A DNA stretch of 64,000 nt from Mermis nigrescens. Lineage: Eukaryota > Nematoda > Enoplea > Mermithida > Mermithidae. The notes beneath the pieces were generated by a model that was not told the DNA's origin, made no database searches, and saw nothing but the letters and a program-made list of their open reading frames with translations. The stretch covers positions 6,732,263-6,796,262 of the forward strand of contig JAVLUZ010000143.1 of assembly GCA_036768485.1 (NCBI GenBank), written 5' to 3'. Shown here one piece after another: positions 23,345 to 34,381 of the stretch (within the stretch, counting starts at the first letter, position 1; each line of letters starts with the position of its first letter). The translations under genes were made by a program, and so were the position numbers.

Positions 23345-23893
23345 AGCCCTGCATTATTTGGGGGGTTTTCCAGCCCCCCCCCCAGAAATATTTCCAACCC
23401 CGCAAGAATTTTATCATCCCCCAGAATTTGCGATTTTTCAAAAGTTTTTAAAACTTGTCTAAAAATCGGTAGAAAAATGCCGTTTTAAGTGTTTTTAGCT
23501 ATCTATTTGTTCAAAAATGCCAGATTTCCGGCGCTTCGCGCCATATACTCTTGTTTTAATTTATATAATGTTCAATTTATTCGATTTTTTATGGAATTTT
23601 TTGACGTTTTTATGCTCTAGAAATATAGAGCATCGTGAGAAACGCTAAGAACTATGTTTTTGACGCGCACCCACCATTTTTGGGCCCAAATAAGGCTCTT
23701 TTTAAAAATTTTTAAAAAATGGTCTTAAAAGTGGCCGTATGGTAAAAAAAACACCATTTTTCGACGTTTCTCATCGAGCACTATCCAATGGCATTAAAAA
23801 TCGCTAAAAGAGCAAAAATTTCAAAAGTTGAATTCTGGGGGGTATTTCAACTTCTGGGGGGTGCATACCGAAACCCCCCCACGCCCACGTGTG
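23345..23893. repeat. F3/F1 composite element
   Basis: 23345-23700 follows the short F3 form (poly-G and poly-C blocks, hairpin CGGCGCTTCGCGCC at 23530, then GAGCATCGTGAGAAACGC at 23628). 23705-23893 is reverse F1 ending ACGCCCACGTGTG. Either one is inserted in the other or this is a fused derivative. Confidence 0.6.
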
Positions 23894-24414
23894 CTCGTAG
23901 TGTTAAATTGGAATAAACCTGAAAGTTCAGTAAGTAATGTAGCGTGAAGAGAATGGCAAATAATGTTGTTTAAGGATGCTTAATTGTAATGAAACATAAA
24001 AGGTACAAGCGGAACGCTGTTATCATCATGTGTTTAGCAATCATATAATTTGTACTTATTTCTATTGATTTTTTCTAATGCTTAGATGGGCGCCCTTGAA
24101 TCTGGAAAACCATCAGAAAGGAATTTTGAGAATTCTTCTCGTTTTTTAGCCATTTTTATGCGCTAATAAATGGACCTCGATAAGGAACATCGAAGAATGA
24201 TGTGTTTCTCCCGTAACGTTGTTTGTTTCGTACTTTTTCTAGCTTTAACATTTTTTAATCATTTTCAGAATTTAAGCGCTTTTTATGCGCGTTTTGACGC
24301 CCTTCTGACCTGGAATACAATAGAATATCTTATAATATTTAAAAAATCATATTTCCGACATTTATGCTTCATAACCTTCGCTTGCTTATTCACTCTTTGT
24401 TAGCTGATGAGGAC
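23894..24414. other. EXO70 last intron, nothing recognised
   Basis: No repeat or exon identified. It was inspected for a small EXO70 exon without success. Confidence 0.35.
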
Positions 24415-25024
24415 CACACATGATCTTGTGGGAGTTGGGGGTTTTCACCCTCCCCAGAAAAATGTACACCCCCCCCCCAGAAATTTCTCCCCCCAGAATC
24501 CGCGATTTTTTGAAAGATCCTGAAAATTTTCTAAAACTTAGTGGAAAAGGGGCTTTTTCAAGCGTTTCTAGCTATGTATTGGCTCGAAAGTGTCAAGATT
24601 TCGGCGCTTCGCGCCATTATACTCATGTTTTAACTATATTTAGTTCAATTTTATCGATATTTTTTATTCTTTTCGAGTTTTTTAATGTTTTTATGTTTCA
24701 GAAAGATAGAGCTTCGTGAGAAACGCCGGAAATGATGTTTTTAACGCGTACCCAGTGGCGGATCCAGAATTTTTCTAGGGGGAGGTCGGTACCCCTAAGG
24801 ATGGGGGGCGGAACCCTGACTTGGGCGGAAAAATTAGCCGTTTTAAGCCGAAAATCGCTAAAATTCGCTCAAAAATCCCTAATTTTGCGCACTATTCTGG
24901 TCCAATAACGGAGGGGGCGGCCGTCCCCGAATCCGCCCCTGCGCGTACCTATCATTTTGGGCCCAAAAAAGGCACTTTATAATTTCAACCCCCAGAATCC
25001 CTATACTGTGCATGTACTAGTATG
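24415..25024 (+). mobile_element. F3 element with nested F2
   Basis: Starts CACACATGATCTTGTGGG and ends GTGCATGTACTAGTATG. Hairpin CGGCGCTTCGCGCC at 24602. The F2 copy at 24753-24941 splits it at ACGCGTACC. The right edge is 21 nt before the start of the terminal EXO70 exon. Confidence 0.65.
24753..24941 (+). mobile_element. F2 MITE nested in F3
   Basis: CAGTGGCGGATCCAG to AATCCGCCCCTG with perfect 8-bp duplications CGCGTACC at 24745-24752 and 24942-24949. Confidence 0.9.
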
Positions 25025-25045
25025 ATAAAGCCAGTACATAATTAG

Positions 25046-25161
25046 CGATGTCTTCGTTTTACAACTATCACGCCGCAAATTTTACCAAAAATCCTGAAAA
25101 ATACGTCAAATATACGACTCAGGATGTTCTCGGATTGATTGGCAAATTATTTATGCGTTAA
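25046..25161 (+). CDS. exoc7: EXO70 terminal exon (FTKNPEKY motif and stop)
   Basis: Follows AG at 25044-25045 and ends at TAA 25159-25161. After two leading bases it reads MSSFYNYHAANFTKNPEKYV, then KYTTQDVLGLIGKLFMR. The FTKNPEKYxKY motif followed by a short terminal helix is the hallmark C-terminus of EXO70. It is only 38 codons, with a MITE ending just upstream and another starting four bases after the stop. The preceding intron phase does not match the exon at 23114-23247. Confidence 0.9.
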
Positions 25162-25164
25162 TGC

Positions 25165-25426
25165 CATAGGCGGGCAGCACCAAAACTCTGGGGAGGTGTT
25201 ACTAGATTTTTGAACGGTCAAAAAATGATCTTAAAATAATGGTATGGCGAAAAGACACCATTTTCAACGTTTCTCATCGAGAACTATCCATTGACATCAA
25301 AAAAATTGCGAAAAAAAGCAAAAAAAATACAAAAAGTTGTATTCTGGGGGATATTTCGGTTCCTTAGGGAGGGTGGTATTCGGCCTTCTGGGGGTGCATA
25401 CCCCACTCCTCCCACGCCTACGTGTG
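25165..25426 (-). mobile_element. F1 MITE at the EXO70 stop codon
   Basis: Reverse copy from CATAGGCGGGCAGCACC to CGCCTACGTGTG. Left flank GTTAATGC (25157-25164) contains the TAA stop; right flank GTTAACAC (25427-25434) matches at 6 of 8. Any EXO70 3' UTR must run through this element or end within it. Confidence 0.82.
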
Positions 25427-25600
25427 GTTAACACGCGCATCTCGTGTCCTTATCTTCGCGTTAACCTTCGTTGTGTATTAATTATATGAGCTTACGTCTT
25501 TTTTTTGGTTGTCGAACCGTATTGCTTCGAGTTGGGTGCTATAATAGTAAATCAATTTAAGCCTACTTATGTCTGCTCACCTGTTCAGGTGACTTTTGAG

Positions 25601-25864
25601 CACACCTGGGCGTGGGGGGGTTTGGAAGGTATGCACCCCGACAAACCAAAATACCCCCCCCCCTAGAAAACAAATTACCCGCTCCAGAAATTCATTTTTG
25701 AAAATGTTTTTCGTTTTTTTCCGCAATTTTTTGATGCCAATGGATAGTGCTCGATGAGGAACGTTGAAAATGGTGTTTTTCCGCCATACCACCACTTTTA
25801 AGGCTATTTTTGACCTTTGAAAAATATTGCACCTCTCTCAGAATTTCGGCGCCGCTAACCTATG
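25601..25864 (+). mobile_element. F1 MITE
   Basis: Tips CACACCTGGGCGTGGGG and CGCTAACCTATG. Flanks CTTTTGAG and CTGTTGAG match at 7 of 8. Confidence 0.82.
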
Positions 25865-25872
25865 CTGTTGAG

Positions 25873-26289
25873 CCAATGCTATTTTGACTTCGGATTTGAA
25901 ATAACATTTTCCTTCAATTTGGCATGAAATAAATTAAAGATGCTGTGATCACATCACATTGGTTGGCAGTGCCCAAATTTGGAAACGGGGCGTGGAAGGT
26001 CCTAAAATCTTAAAGGCCAGCAAATAAGCTGAAATATTGATGATTGTGGTAAAAAAATCATTTTTCGACACTTCGCATCTATAGCTCGGCGAGTTGAGGT
26101 CGAAAAAGTCGCGAAAATTCGCAAAAAAATTATTTCAATGCAGCGGATCCGAGTATCCAACTCACGTGCGCATGTTTGCTAAATTTGATTTCCCTTAGAA
26201 TATGATAAGAACTCGTATATAGTGCTTATAGTCTGTTTAATTTAACCTTTGCGGTTTTCTTTTGAATTTAATACGCGTGAATTAGGGTA
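25873..26289. other. Intergenic, nothing recognised
   Basis: Probable region downstream of EXO70. 25970-26150 contains a faint F1-like pattern (reverse orientation) that is too eroded to bound. Confidence 0.3.
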
Positions 26290-26450
26290 CAAAAGTGCTT
26301 TAAACTTTTAGGCGGTAATGCGGCTTGGCAATAGCAATCGTCTCGCATAACTCCATTGCTGTAGAATATCACAGCTGTATTGTTAGTTTAAACCACTTTG
26401 GTAGGAACTTTAAATTTTTCATTGTCCTAAGTTGAATGAAACGGACTAAT
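26290..26450 (-). repeat. F6 repeat end
   Basis: The stretch GAATATCACAGCTG ... AAACCACTTTGGTAGG ... AAGTTGAATGAAACGGAC is similar to the complement of 26918-27090 and to 33840-33995. It ends at the GAAACGGAC edge beside the (TA)n tract. Confidence 0.5.
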
Positions 26451-26518
26451 TGGTAGGTACATATATAAAAAGTCTGTTCTGCATGACTTCGTTCGTGAAC
26501 TTTTGATAGGTGTACCTA

Positions 26519-26905
<387 letters not shown>

Positions 26906-26917
26906 TTATTTATAGTC

Positions 26918-27090
26918 CGTTTCATTAAGCTTTGAGGTTTTTAAAAAATTTAAAGTGCCTACAAAAGCGTTTTAAACTAGTACGGTGAATATGATATTCT
27001 ATAGTATATCGAGTCATATGGAGACGTATGCCATTGCTGTGCCACATTACTGTAGCAAATTTCGAAGCGGCTAAGAAACCGGTTTAAACC
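26918..27090 (+). repeat. F6 repeat end
   Basis: Starts GTCCGTTTCATTAAGCTTTG, then TTAAAGTGCCTACAAAAGCG. It is inverted relative to 26290-26450 across the (TA)n tract and matches the complement of 33840-33995. Confidence 0.6.
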
Positions 27091-28149
27091 ACATTGTTTT
27101 CACTATAAACGGCAAAATTAGCATTTGATGGCCTACTATAATTGAGCTAAACAATAATACGACATGATTATATGCATTTCGGAATCAGCAATCAAAGTGC
27201 TTTCAGCGGTATGTACTTTTAGGTCCGGTACTACAGCAGATAAGCTCACTGTAAGCCCCCAGAGACAAAGTGGTTGATGATCACTCAAAAAAGTGTTTCA
27301 TACCTCTTAGGTTTGTTGAGCAAACCTCAGGAACCGCTGCTCCAATCTAGGCAAAAGAAAATGTTTTAGATAGAAAATTTTGGGGGCGCAACTATTTTGC
27401 CGAAAAAAATCAAAATTTGTTATTACTGTAGCTTGTCACCTCGTAAAAATAGCGAAAATTGGCTCAGGCTTTCATTTACCCTGTATTGTAGATAGAAAGC
27501 TCGATAGTAGCAAAATAGTTGCGTCTTCAGATGGGCTTTCTTGTGCAATAAACGCGGTTAACCATGATTAGCTCGTTCTTCCGGTTTGCTGCAATACAAA
27601 TTTCTGTATGGGGGCAGCCATATTGGAAAAACAATACTTTAAGCTATAGCTATCTAATTACTTTACATAATTCAACAAGTAAGCACATTTTGAACAGAGC
27701 AAAGAAAGAGCTTTTAAATCACTACTTGTTTGTCTGATTTAGATAAGTAGAAAAAAGTTCAATATGGCTGCCATTTTAGTTACTGTAATAAAAAAGTGCG
27801 TTTTTTACAAATTAAGATTTATAATTTTTTACTGCTCAAGGATAGTTGGCATTTTTTTCTGTAAATAGATAGAAAATTGGATGCTCTTCCTGATGAGATA
27901 TGTTTTGAAGTATGGCTTCTGATAGATTTTCAGATCTTGACATTTTAAACAGAAAAATAATTCATGCTATTCTGAAAATGATAAAGCGACTTAACACATG
28001 CATATGTCTCTATATGACTCGACATACCATAGGATATCATATTTATCGTATTATATTAAAATACATTTGTAGTCGCTTCAAACTTTTTCAAAAACCTGAA
28101 CGTTGAAGGAAACAGACTTTACGATGTTTCACTTTGCTGTTTTCCTTTG
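27091..28149. other. Intergenic, nothing recognised
   Basis: About 1 kb without a recognised repeat boundary. Short open frames (27380-27571, 27912-28106) have no recognisable domain. Confidence 0.35.
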
Positions 28150-28274
28150 AACTTAGGGATCTTGTATTAATTGCCACTTCAGAAAGGAACTACACTGGCG
28201 CCATTGTGCACTTCAGAAAATCGCTGCGGTCCAGTGATATTTTGTTTACCATTCAGTAAAAAAATTGCTGAACA

Positions 28275-28540
28275 GGAGTGACCATTTTTCTGAGGTTCAA
28301 AAGAGAGGTGACGGAAGTGCAGTGACCATTTTTCTGAAGTTCAAAAGAGAGGTCACGGAAGTTCAGTGACCGTTTTTCTGAATTTCAAGAAAAGGTCACG
28401 GAACTGCAGTGGCCGTCTTTCTGAATTTCAAAAAGGTCACGGAACTGCAGTGACCGTTTTTCTGAATTTCAACAAAAAGGTCATGGAACTTCATTGACCA
28501 TTTTTCTGAATTTCAGAAACCAGGTCACAGAACTGCAGTG
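28275..28540. repeat. 44-bp dyad-rich tandem repeat
   Basis: About six units of the type GTGACCATTTTTCTGAAG ... AGGTCACGGAAGTGCA. Every unit contains two short palindromes: GGTCAC/GTGACC and TTTTTCTGAA/TTCAAAA. The complementary array is at 33350-33720. Confidence 0.85.
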
Positions 28541-28542
28541 AC

Positions 28543-28662
28543 TAACGTGGGCAACAGCAAAATCCTGAGGGGTCTGCTGGGCCAAAATCGCCAAAAATTC
28601 AATTCTGGGGGGTCCGATAGATTCTCGGGGGAGGGGTTCCACACTGCTTACGCCCATGCGTG
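28543..28662 (-). mobile_element. 120-bp MITE in the tandem repeat
   Basis: TAACGTGGGCAACAGC to TTACGCCCATGCGTG with perfect 8-bp duplications GCAGTGAC at 28535-28542 and 28663-28670. A counterpart is present in the right arm (about 33235-33350), so it was there before the arm duplication. Confidence 0.8.
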
Positions 28663-29655
28663 GCAGTGACTGTTTTCCTGAATTTCAGAAAAGTCGATGA
28701 AATGCAATAAGTTATATTATGAGCAAACATTGGCGCAGGGGGTTTGGGGGGTTTGTCTCCTCGGGAACTTAAAATACCCAAAGATTAGTGTAGACCCGAC
28801 CCCTAGGTTTTCCAAAAAGTGTTAGACAGTATTTTTACCGTAACTACTGCTTCTGAATAATGAATGCCTACCTTGCATACAGAAATTCGAATTAGGTAAT
28901 AAGTTTTAGCACAGGTAATTTAATTGCATACATGTGGCCGCTTGAAGCTAAAATAAATATGTAGGTAGGATTTGTGCACACAAATGCGTAGGTGGGTCAT
29001 TTTCGATTTCGATAGCTGCAATCCGCCCATTCTAGGCTTAAAGCAGAGGCTGATTTTGATATTAGTCGGACGAGACCACTCATGGGCGCGATTGGTCTGT
29101 ATTCGCCGAGAATTCGATGGACTACCAAAAATCGATTGATCCTCATATTTGAAGTTTTGGTGCTATGTTTAGCGAGTTTGCCCCATCGGACCCCCAGAAT
29201 TTGGTCGCTGCTTAAAATTCGATTTAATTGAACAGACTACAGCGAGCGAATAAGTATCTGATAACACTGTCGAAAATTTGGCATTTTTTAGTCAAAAAAT
29301 TATCTAACGTTTAAAAGGCACACTTTCTATGATTTTTTGAAAAATCGACGACTGTGGGAATCACAGCTAATTTGATGGACCCGAATTCTGAAAAAAAACA
29401 CCTCTCAATCATACTGCACAATTTTAGGGCCAAAACGGCGTCAAAAAACAGTTAGTATAAATGCTAAAATAGCTTACAACTGGTCACTGGATAATTTCAA
29501 GCATTTGAGGGAAATGTTTAATTTATTTCCATTTGTATTCTTCCTTTCTCATTCCGAAATTCTATTGTTCTGATAGTACAGCCGGTAGATCTCAGCTTAA
29601 TGCCTCTTGTGCATGTCTGATCTCACTTGAATTTATTATTTTCCGCCTTTTCCGT

Positions 29656-31452
29656 CTGGAAAAACCAATTTAATTAAAAGTATTTAAGTTGGTATGTACT
29701 TCCTTCTCTATTCTAGAGTGTTCTTTAATTATTACTGTAATGTTCTTTTGTAACAACATCCAAAAAATATTTTCATTGGAAAATCACAACGTAATACAAG
29801 TATGTATGTACATGTACATATCTATATTACATCGTGCAGCGATGCAACCTAGGACGGCTTGGATAACACCTCAGTCTAGGGAGACACGATGATATTTTGG
29901 TTTGGGCAAAACTTACTTGACTGATCAAACTATATTTGTGTGTTTGGTGCGCAATGAAGACAAAAGATCCGCACATCTGGCGGATTCAGTTCGAGAAATT
30001 TGAGATGACCAGACCTACAGTACACCCGTAATTAAGGCCCGCTGTAGATAGTGTATCTACACGAGCCGTTACTTGTACGGCCTTTGCGCACCTTAGTGCG
30101 CCAATTCCGACCATCCGGTCATTTGTTTCCACTTTGGCGACCCAGCCATATTTTCAGATCGACGATATGACATGCGGAGGCATTCCGACCACGCAGTGTC
30201 AATTGGTTGGACTCTTGTCGCTAGGCGTCGCGAGGGATACTATGATGCGACCTTTTTACTGTGGAACACCCCACAAGTCCCCTATCACTTTTCACATTTA
30301 AAACATAGGCGACATGACCGCTATTCACGTTGAGCCTGTGCGGAGACCCGAAAAATCTATGTGCAAGTAGCACACAATTTCTGTCATAAAAACATTTCTT
30401 TTTTTCTTTTCTTCATATATTACTGTAGGCCAATCCCCCTGAGGATGATTAGTCTGATTAGTTAGTTTGGTGGCGGTTTGGCCTTGCGTTTTTCGGCGTG
30501 TCGTTTCCGACTCTATCAGCGCCATTTCTTGTACATTGTTTTTGATTTGGTAAAAGCACGAAAATCAATTGTCTAGAGGTGCACTATACCGCAGGCAGTT
30601 GCGAATTGGGAATAGGCCGGCCTCTACATTATTCCCTGCCGGATTTCGTTGGGTAAAATCTTTATTTATCATTTTGTGCAAAATTTACAATTCCTCTTTC
30701 AAACCAAAAATCTATAAAAATTATTACATAATTTTTATAGTGGATGACAGCCCGGAGTAGAGCTCTTTGTTGTTGTGATTTAAGTACAGAGTGCTATTGG
30801 AACCAGAAATTTGTAAGTTGTTTCGCCATAGGTAATCTAGTGCGAAACCTTTTCTATTCTTTTCGCGAAAAATATTTCTTTTGGTCTAAAGAGGTCCAAG
30901 GACCTAGGGCAAATTCCGGGGTTATCTAATTACTCCTGGTTAAGATCTGCGGTCGGCATCTCCAACCCATAATCTCCATAGGTACCGGACCAATTACGTC
31001 CGTGGAGATTTTAGGTAGTAGGTATTCAGGGTCATTTTGGAAGAGTGCAGGTTTTTACCGCAGCTTCTTGACCAGCGCTAATTGTAGCATAGGTACTTAG
31101 GTAAGCCCCGAAGGTACTTCATTGGGGTTTGTTGCTTTCGTAGTTGTTGTGTGTTGGGTATCTGTCCTGACGGCGTGCTGTCAGTTTAGCTATCCGTACA
31201 TACTTCAAGTACTTAATCAGCCAACTCATTTGCGCGCGCTAAGATACTCCAACAACTTGAAAGCGGGCAAAGCCCCAGAAGTTACACCGCATTGCAATCA
31301 ATAGCAATCAAAAACGGCCTACTTTCTTATTTTCGGCTATTATGCTTCTTTATTGTGGGACGTACATACATACATACCTACATAAAACGTCTTATGAAAC
31401 GTATATAGAAAGAACCAGCATAAAAATTATGGACTCGTGCCTAGCGTACGTG
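29656..31452. other. Loop of the large inverted repeat, no gene recognised
   Basis: Single-copy in this window. Short open frames (29689-29892, 30325-30525, 30569-30760, 31122-31304) show no known motif. Confidence 0.35.
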
Positions 31453-31725
31453 CACACATGGGTGTGGGGTGTGGGTTATGCACCCCCAGAAGTTGAAATA
31501 CCCCCCCAGAAATCAAAATACCCCCACAGAAAAAATTTATTTTTGCTTTTTTTGCAATTTTTTGATGCCATTGGATAGTGCTCGACGAGAAACGTCGAAA
31601 AATGGTGTCTTTTTCGCCATACAACCACTTTTAAGACAATTTTTTGACCTTTAAAAATTTTTTCACACCCCGCCCCCCAGAAAATTTTTCACTCCTCCCC
31701 AGAATTTCGGTGCTGCCCACCTATG
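31453..31725 (+). mobile_element. F1 MITE
   Basis: Tips CACACATGGGTGTGGGG and GCTGCCCACCTATG. Flanks CGTACGTG and CGTAAGTG match at 7 of 8. It lies in the loop of the large inverted repeat. Confidence 0.85.
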
Positions 31726-32734
31726 CGTAAGTGCCTACTAATATTCAAATTAATATGACAATCGGGTCGCCAGGCCAGAATATGTTTGTCTGTTTATACA
31801 GGACTGCTATACATACAGTAGGTAAACAGGTAGATTACTCCATAGCTGATTTGTACGACATCGATGATGAGTAGAGTGCACACAATTGCTTTTTCAAAGT
31901 TCTGCACGTAGCTGTGAACGATACATACATTTTGCGCATTAGAAATTGATCATTTGCAATGAATTACATAAATCAGATAGTGTTTCGGAGTCGTTTGAGG
32001 GCAGGAAATATTAAATTCAAGTGAGATCAGACATGCACAAGGGGCATTAGACTGAGATCTACGAGCTGCACTATCAGAACGGAACAATACGATTCCAGAA
32101 TGAGAAACGAAGAATAAAAACGGAAGTTAATTAAACATTTCCCTCAAATGCTTGAAATTATTTAGTAACTAGTTGTAACCTATTTTTGCATTTATACTGT
32201 CTTTGACGCCATTTTGGACTTCAAATTGTGCAGTATGATCGAGAGGGGTTTTGGGGAATTCGGCACCAGAATGACTACAGACCCCATCAAATTAGCTGTG
32301 ATTCCCACGGTCGTCGATTTTTCAACAAATCATATAAAGTGTGCCTTTTAAACGTTGAAGATAACTTTTAGACTCAAAAATGTCAAATTTTTGACAGTGT
32401 TATCAGATACTTATTCGCTCGTTGTAGTTTGTTCAATTAAATCGAATTTTAAGCAGCGACCAAATTCTGGGGGTCCGATGGGGCAAACTCGCTAAACATA
32501 GCACCAAAACTTCAAATATGATGATCAATCGATTTTTGGTAGTCCATCGAATTCTCGGCGAATGCAGACCAATCTCGCCCATGAGTGGTCTCGTCCGACT
32601 AATATCAAAATCAGCCTCTGCTTAAAGCCTAGAATGGGCGGATTGCAGCTATCGGAATCGAAAATGTACCCATCTACGCATTAGTACAAATATATACCTG
32701 TTTATTTATGTAGCTTCATGCGGCCACATGTATG

Positions 32735-32962
32735 CATACGTGGGCAGCAAGAGAATTATGGGGGTGCAAATTTTTCAAAGGTCAAAAAATGCCTTAAAAA
32801 TGGTGGTATGGTATAAAAACACCATTTTTCGACGTTTCTCATCAAGCACTATCCATTGGCATCAAAAAATTGCGGTAAAAAACAGAAAAAAATTTTAAAA
32901 ATTGAATTCTGGGGGGTATTTTGATTTCTGGGGGGTATGCATACCCCCCACGCCCAGGTGTG
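32735..32962 (-). mobile_element. F1 MITE with a paired empty site
   Basis: Perfect 8-bp duplications CATGTATG (32727-32734, 32963-32970). The left arm at about 28930 has the same flanking sequence with one copy of the octamer and no insertion. This proves the boundaries and that the insertion is younger than the arm duplication. Confidence 0.95.
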
Positions 32963-33349
32963 CATGTATGTAATTAAATTGCCTGTGCCAAAACTTATTA
33001 CCTAATTCGAATTTCTGTATGCAAGGTAGGCATTCATTATTCAGAAACAGTAGTTACGGTAAAAATACTGTCTAACACTTTTTGGGAAAGCTAGGGTCGG
33101 GTCTAGCTACTAATCTTTGGGTATTTTAAGTTCACGGCGAGACAAACCTCCCAAACCCCTGCGCCAGTGTTTGCTCATAACATAACTTATTGCACTTCAT
33201 CGACTTTCTGAAATTCAGGAAAAGTCACTGCCACGCAAGGGTATGAGGAGTCTGAAGCCCTCCCCCGAGAATCTAGCGGAGACCCCAGAATTAAATTTTT
33301 TGGCGATTTTGCCCCAGCGGTCCCCCAGGATTTTGCTGCTGCCCATGTT

Positions 33350-33720
33350 TGTCACTGCAGTTCTGTGACATGGTTTCTGAAATTCAGAAAAATGGTCAAT
33401 AAAGTTCCGTGACCTTTTTGTTGAAATTAAAAAAAACGGTCACTGCAGTTCCGTGACATCTTGTTTGAAATTCAGGAAAATGGTCACTGCAGTTCCGTGT
33501 CCTTTTCTGAAATTCAGAAAAACGGTCACTGCAGTTCCGTGACCTTTTCTTGAAATCCAGAAAAACATCACTGAACTTCCGTGACCTCTCTTTTGAACTT
33601 CAGCAAAATGGTCACTGCACTTCCGTGACCTCTTTTTGAACTTCAGAAAAATGGTCACTGCACTTCTGTGACCTCTCCTTGAACTTCAGAAAAATGGTCA
33701 CTCCTGTTCAGTGATTTTTT
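33350..33720. repeat. Dyad-rich tandem repeat, complementary array
   Basis: About eight units of GGTCACTGCAGTTCCGTGAC followed by CTTTTTCTGAAATTCAG-like sequence. More units than the left-arm array, so copy number has changed since duplication. Confidence 0.85.
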
Positions 33721-33839
33721 ACTGAATGGTAAACAAAATATCACTGAACCGCAGTGACCGTTTTTCTGAAGTGCACACTGGCGCCAGTGTGGTTCCTTTC
33801 TGTTGTGGTAATTAATACAAGATCCCTTAACCCGCAAAA

Positions 33840-33995
33840 ATCGGGCTACAAAAGTGGTTTGAAATTTTGCTGTAGCGGCTTTATAATGTCGCATCAAATC
33901 CATATATGTACTGTAGAATATCTCAACTATGGCGCTAGCTGAATACACTTTTGAAGGCACTTTAAATTCTTTCAAAAACTTTAAAGCTTAATGAA
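33840..33995 (-). repeat. F6 repeat end
   Basis: AGTACATATATGGAT and GGCACTTTAAATTCTTTC ... AAGCTTAATGAAAGCGACAT resemble the complement of 26918-27090. It adjoins the right arm of the large inverted repeat. Confidence 0.5.
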
Positions 33996-34381
33996 AGCGA
34001 CATAGGTACCATCTATGGTATGGTATGTATGTACTACATATGTGCATAGTACATTTATATGCATTTAATTTTAACTTTGCGGCTTGGTCATGAAGCCGGT
34101 TCCAGCTCTTAAGAGCCAAACTCACCCAGATTTCCACAGCACAGAGTTAATAACATTCACGATAGCCAAGCGGATTCACTTTACTCGTACATTCCATTAT
34201 AGCAGAGTACCAGTTGGTTATTTTTTAACCTCAGTGTTCACCCGGCAAATTAGTTCCCCCACTAGTACCCGATTTCTTCATCGCTCGGCCGGCAATCTAT
34301 GAAAGAATTAACTATGTTTGTACATACCTACATACTCTGTCAAGCAATGAAAAAGTCGATTGGCACAGTAATAATGATTAC
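33996..34381. other. Spacer before Gypsy element X
   Basis: No gene recognised. Ends with TTAC (34378-34381), the left target duplication of element X. Confidence 0.5.

Larger units (their letters stand above)
28150..29655 (+). repeat. Left arm of a large inverted repeat
   Basis: Pairs with the complement of 31991-33835. Landmarks in order: GGGATCTTGTATTAATTGCC at 28157, the GTGACC/GGTCAC tandem repeat, a 120-bp MITE, TGCAATAAGTTATATTATG at 28704, ACCTGTGC/GCACAGG near 28912, and ATCTCAGCTTAATGCCTCTT near 29589. Each has its complement in reverse order in the right arm. No gene recognised. Confidence 0.85.
31991..33835 (-). repeat. Right arm of a large inverted repeat
   Basis: Complement of 28150-29655, longer because of the F1 copy at 32735-32962 and extra tandem units at 33350-33720. 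The arms look roughly 90-95 percent similar by eye. Confidence 0.85.

Noticed and set aside
28150..33835. Polinton/Maverick or viral element suggested by the long inverted repeat
   Set aside because: No polymerase, integrase, ATPase or capsid gene is visible in the loop or arms.
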